Origin: DAOQAU01 sp035354275
Lineage (GTDB): Bacteria > Cyanobacteriota > Vampirovibrionia > Gastranaerophilales > Gastranaerophilaceae
Assembly (NCBI GenBank): GCA_035354275.1
Contig: DAOQAU010000042.1
Location: forward strand, 1 to 13,531
Direction: 5' to 3'
Length of the DNA: 13,531 nt
The translations under genes and the position numbers were made by a program. The notes under the pieces are model-generated. The model had not been told where the DNA came from. It was given only the letters and a program-made list of their open reading frames with translations, and searched no databases. This document shows, one piece after another, positions 13,050 to 13,531 of the stretch (positions within the stretch are counted from its first letter, which is position 1; each line of letters opens with the position of its first letter).

Positions 13050-13531
13050 ATGCAATTACCACTTTCATCATTGAATAAACCAAAAATTGGAACGTGTCCG
13101 CACGGACTTCCGCAGGGCGCATGCCCGATTTGCTCGGGCATGGGAGGTGGCGGCGCAAAACGCGAGGTTAAGTCAAAACCCGATGAAATGACTTGGGATG
13201 AATGTTTTGCCATTGGTCAAATGCTTAAAGCACAAAAACTCGCTCAACAGCAAAAACAGCAAGCGGTAGAGTCGCAACTTCAAGTCCCCCTTAATTTCGG
13301 GGCAAAATTGGCAAATTTTTCGGCAAAAATTGCGGAATTTTCGCAAAAGGTTGCCAATTTTGCCCAAAAGGCACAAGGTTTACCAAGTGTTATTTCAAAA
13401 CCCGTTGTTTTTGTTTTAAACAAATTAGTTATTCCGATTTTGAATTTTATCAAAGACGTTCCTGTTTTAATCAATAAAGCCGTTAATTTTGTTAAAGAAA
13501 AGCTGGCAGATATATCAGATAAATTAAATGC
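13050..13531 (+). CDS. Zinc-ribbon-like CPHG/CPIC protein, 3' end outside window
   Basis: At least 160 aa from the ATG at 13050, open to the window edge. AAGGA lies about 8 nt upstream. The N-terminus holds C16-P-H18-G...C25-P-I-C28 followed by GMGGGG, a likely metal-binding knuckle (CxHx6CxxC). A conserved-looking KPDEMTWDECFAIGQMLKAQ segment (43-62) and a Gln/Lys-rich helix (62-78) follow. Residues 84-108 repeat an amphipathic pattern (AKLANFSAKIAEFSQKVANF). Residues 113-150 form a hydrophobic or amphipathic region (VVFVLNKLVIPILNFIKDVP) that could lie on a membrane. There is no signal peptide. I associate this type with Gastranaerophilales from memory; its function is unknown. Confidence 0.85.
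   Translation, partial: MQLPLSSLNKPKIGTCPHGLPQGACPICSGMGGGGAKREVKSKPDEMTWDECFAIGQMLKAQKLAQQQKQQAVESQLQVPLNFGAKLANFSAKIAEFSQKVANFAQKAQGLPSVISKPVVFVLNKLVIPILNFIKDVPVLINKAVNFVKEKLADISDKLN

Noticed and set aside
13001..13474. Minus-strand reading frames antisense to the CPHG/CPIC gene
   Set aside because: They are shadows of the plus-strand frame, with no ribosome sites or recognisable domains.

Overview
This is a low-GC bacterial window. It most resembles a gut Candidatus Gastranaerophilales (Vampirovibrionia/Melainabacteria, the non-photosynthetic branch of Cyanobacteriota). The signs are a type IV prepilin beginning KKKAFNLSE, a PheT with a cyanobacterial-looking TANR-D-MS motif, pheT standing apart from pheS, an acyltransferase with an HTNWWD motif, and a protein opening with CPHG...CPIC. 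The assignment is inference from sequence memory; no search was run.

Layout. 1-535 (-): 5' part of a prepilin gene with a TTG start. 636-1382 (-): secreted Cys-rich, Gly-zipper protein, followed by a hairpin terminator. 1540-2964 (+): pyruvate kinase, divergent from the previous gene. 2987-6280 (-): the two permeases of a MalF/MalG-type sugar ABC importer, pulled apart by about 1.6 kb. That insert holds an MntA/HepT (MNT-HEPN) toxin-antitoxin pair, a pentanucleotide tandem repeat, an unrecognised 151-aa gene on the opposite strand, a terminator and a cluster of interspersed-repeat fragments. 6322-6897 (-): secreted lysine-rich protein. 7028-8662 (+): membrane-anchored TPR protein, separated from its divergent neighbour by a 17-bp stem-loop. 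8664-9302 (-): secreted protein with two SH3-like domains. 9322-11784 (-): pheT. 11913-12737 (-): PlsC-like acyltransferase. 12821-13049 (+): strong promoter and a structured RNA leader ahead of the 5' part of a CPHG/CPIC zinc-ribbon-like gene that runs off the window.

How the parts relate. Most genes are single-gene units or short operons: pheT with the SH3 gene, and mntA-hepT-malG. Core functions (glycolysis, tRNA charging, lipid acylation) alternate with envelope and secreted proteins. The accessory-looking part is 3830-5410, placed exactly between the malF stop and the malG start, where malG is translationally coupled to the toxin gene. The most promising undescribed element is the roughly 100-nt RNA at 12856-12956. 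It starts at its predicted transcription start, closes with a P1 helix, and carries two hairpins that locally resemble the cobalamin-riboswitch core, without a complete B12 box.
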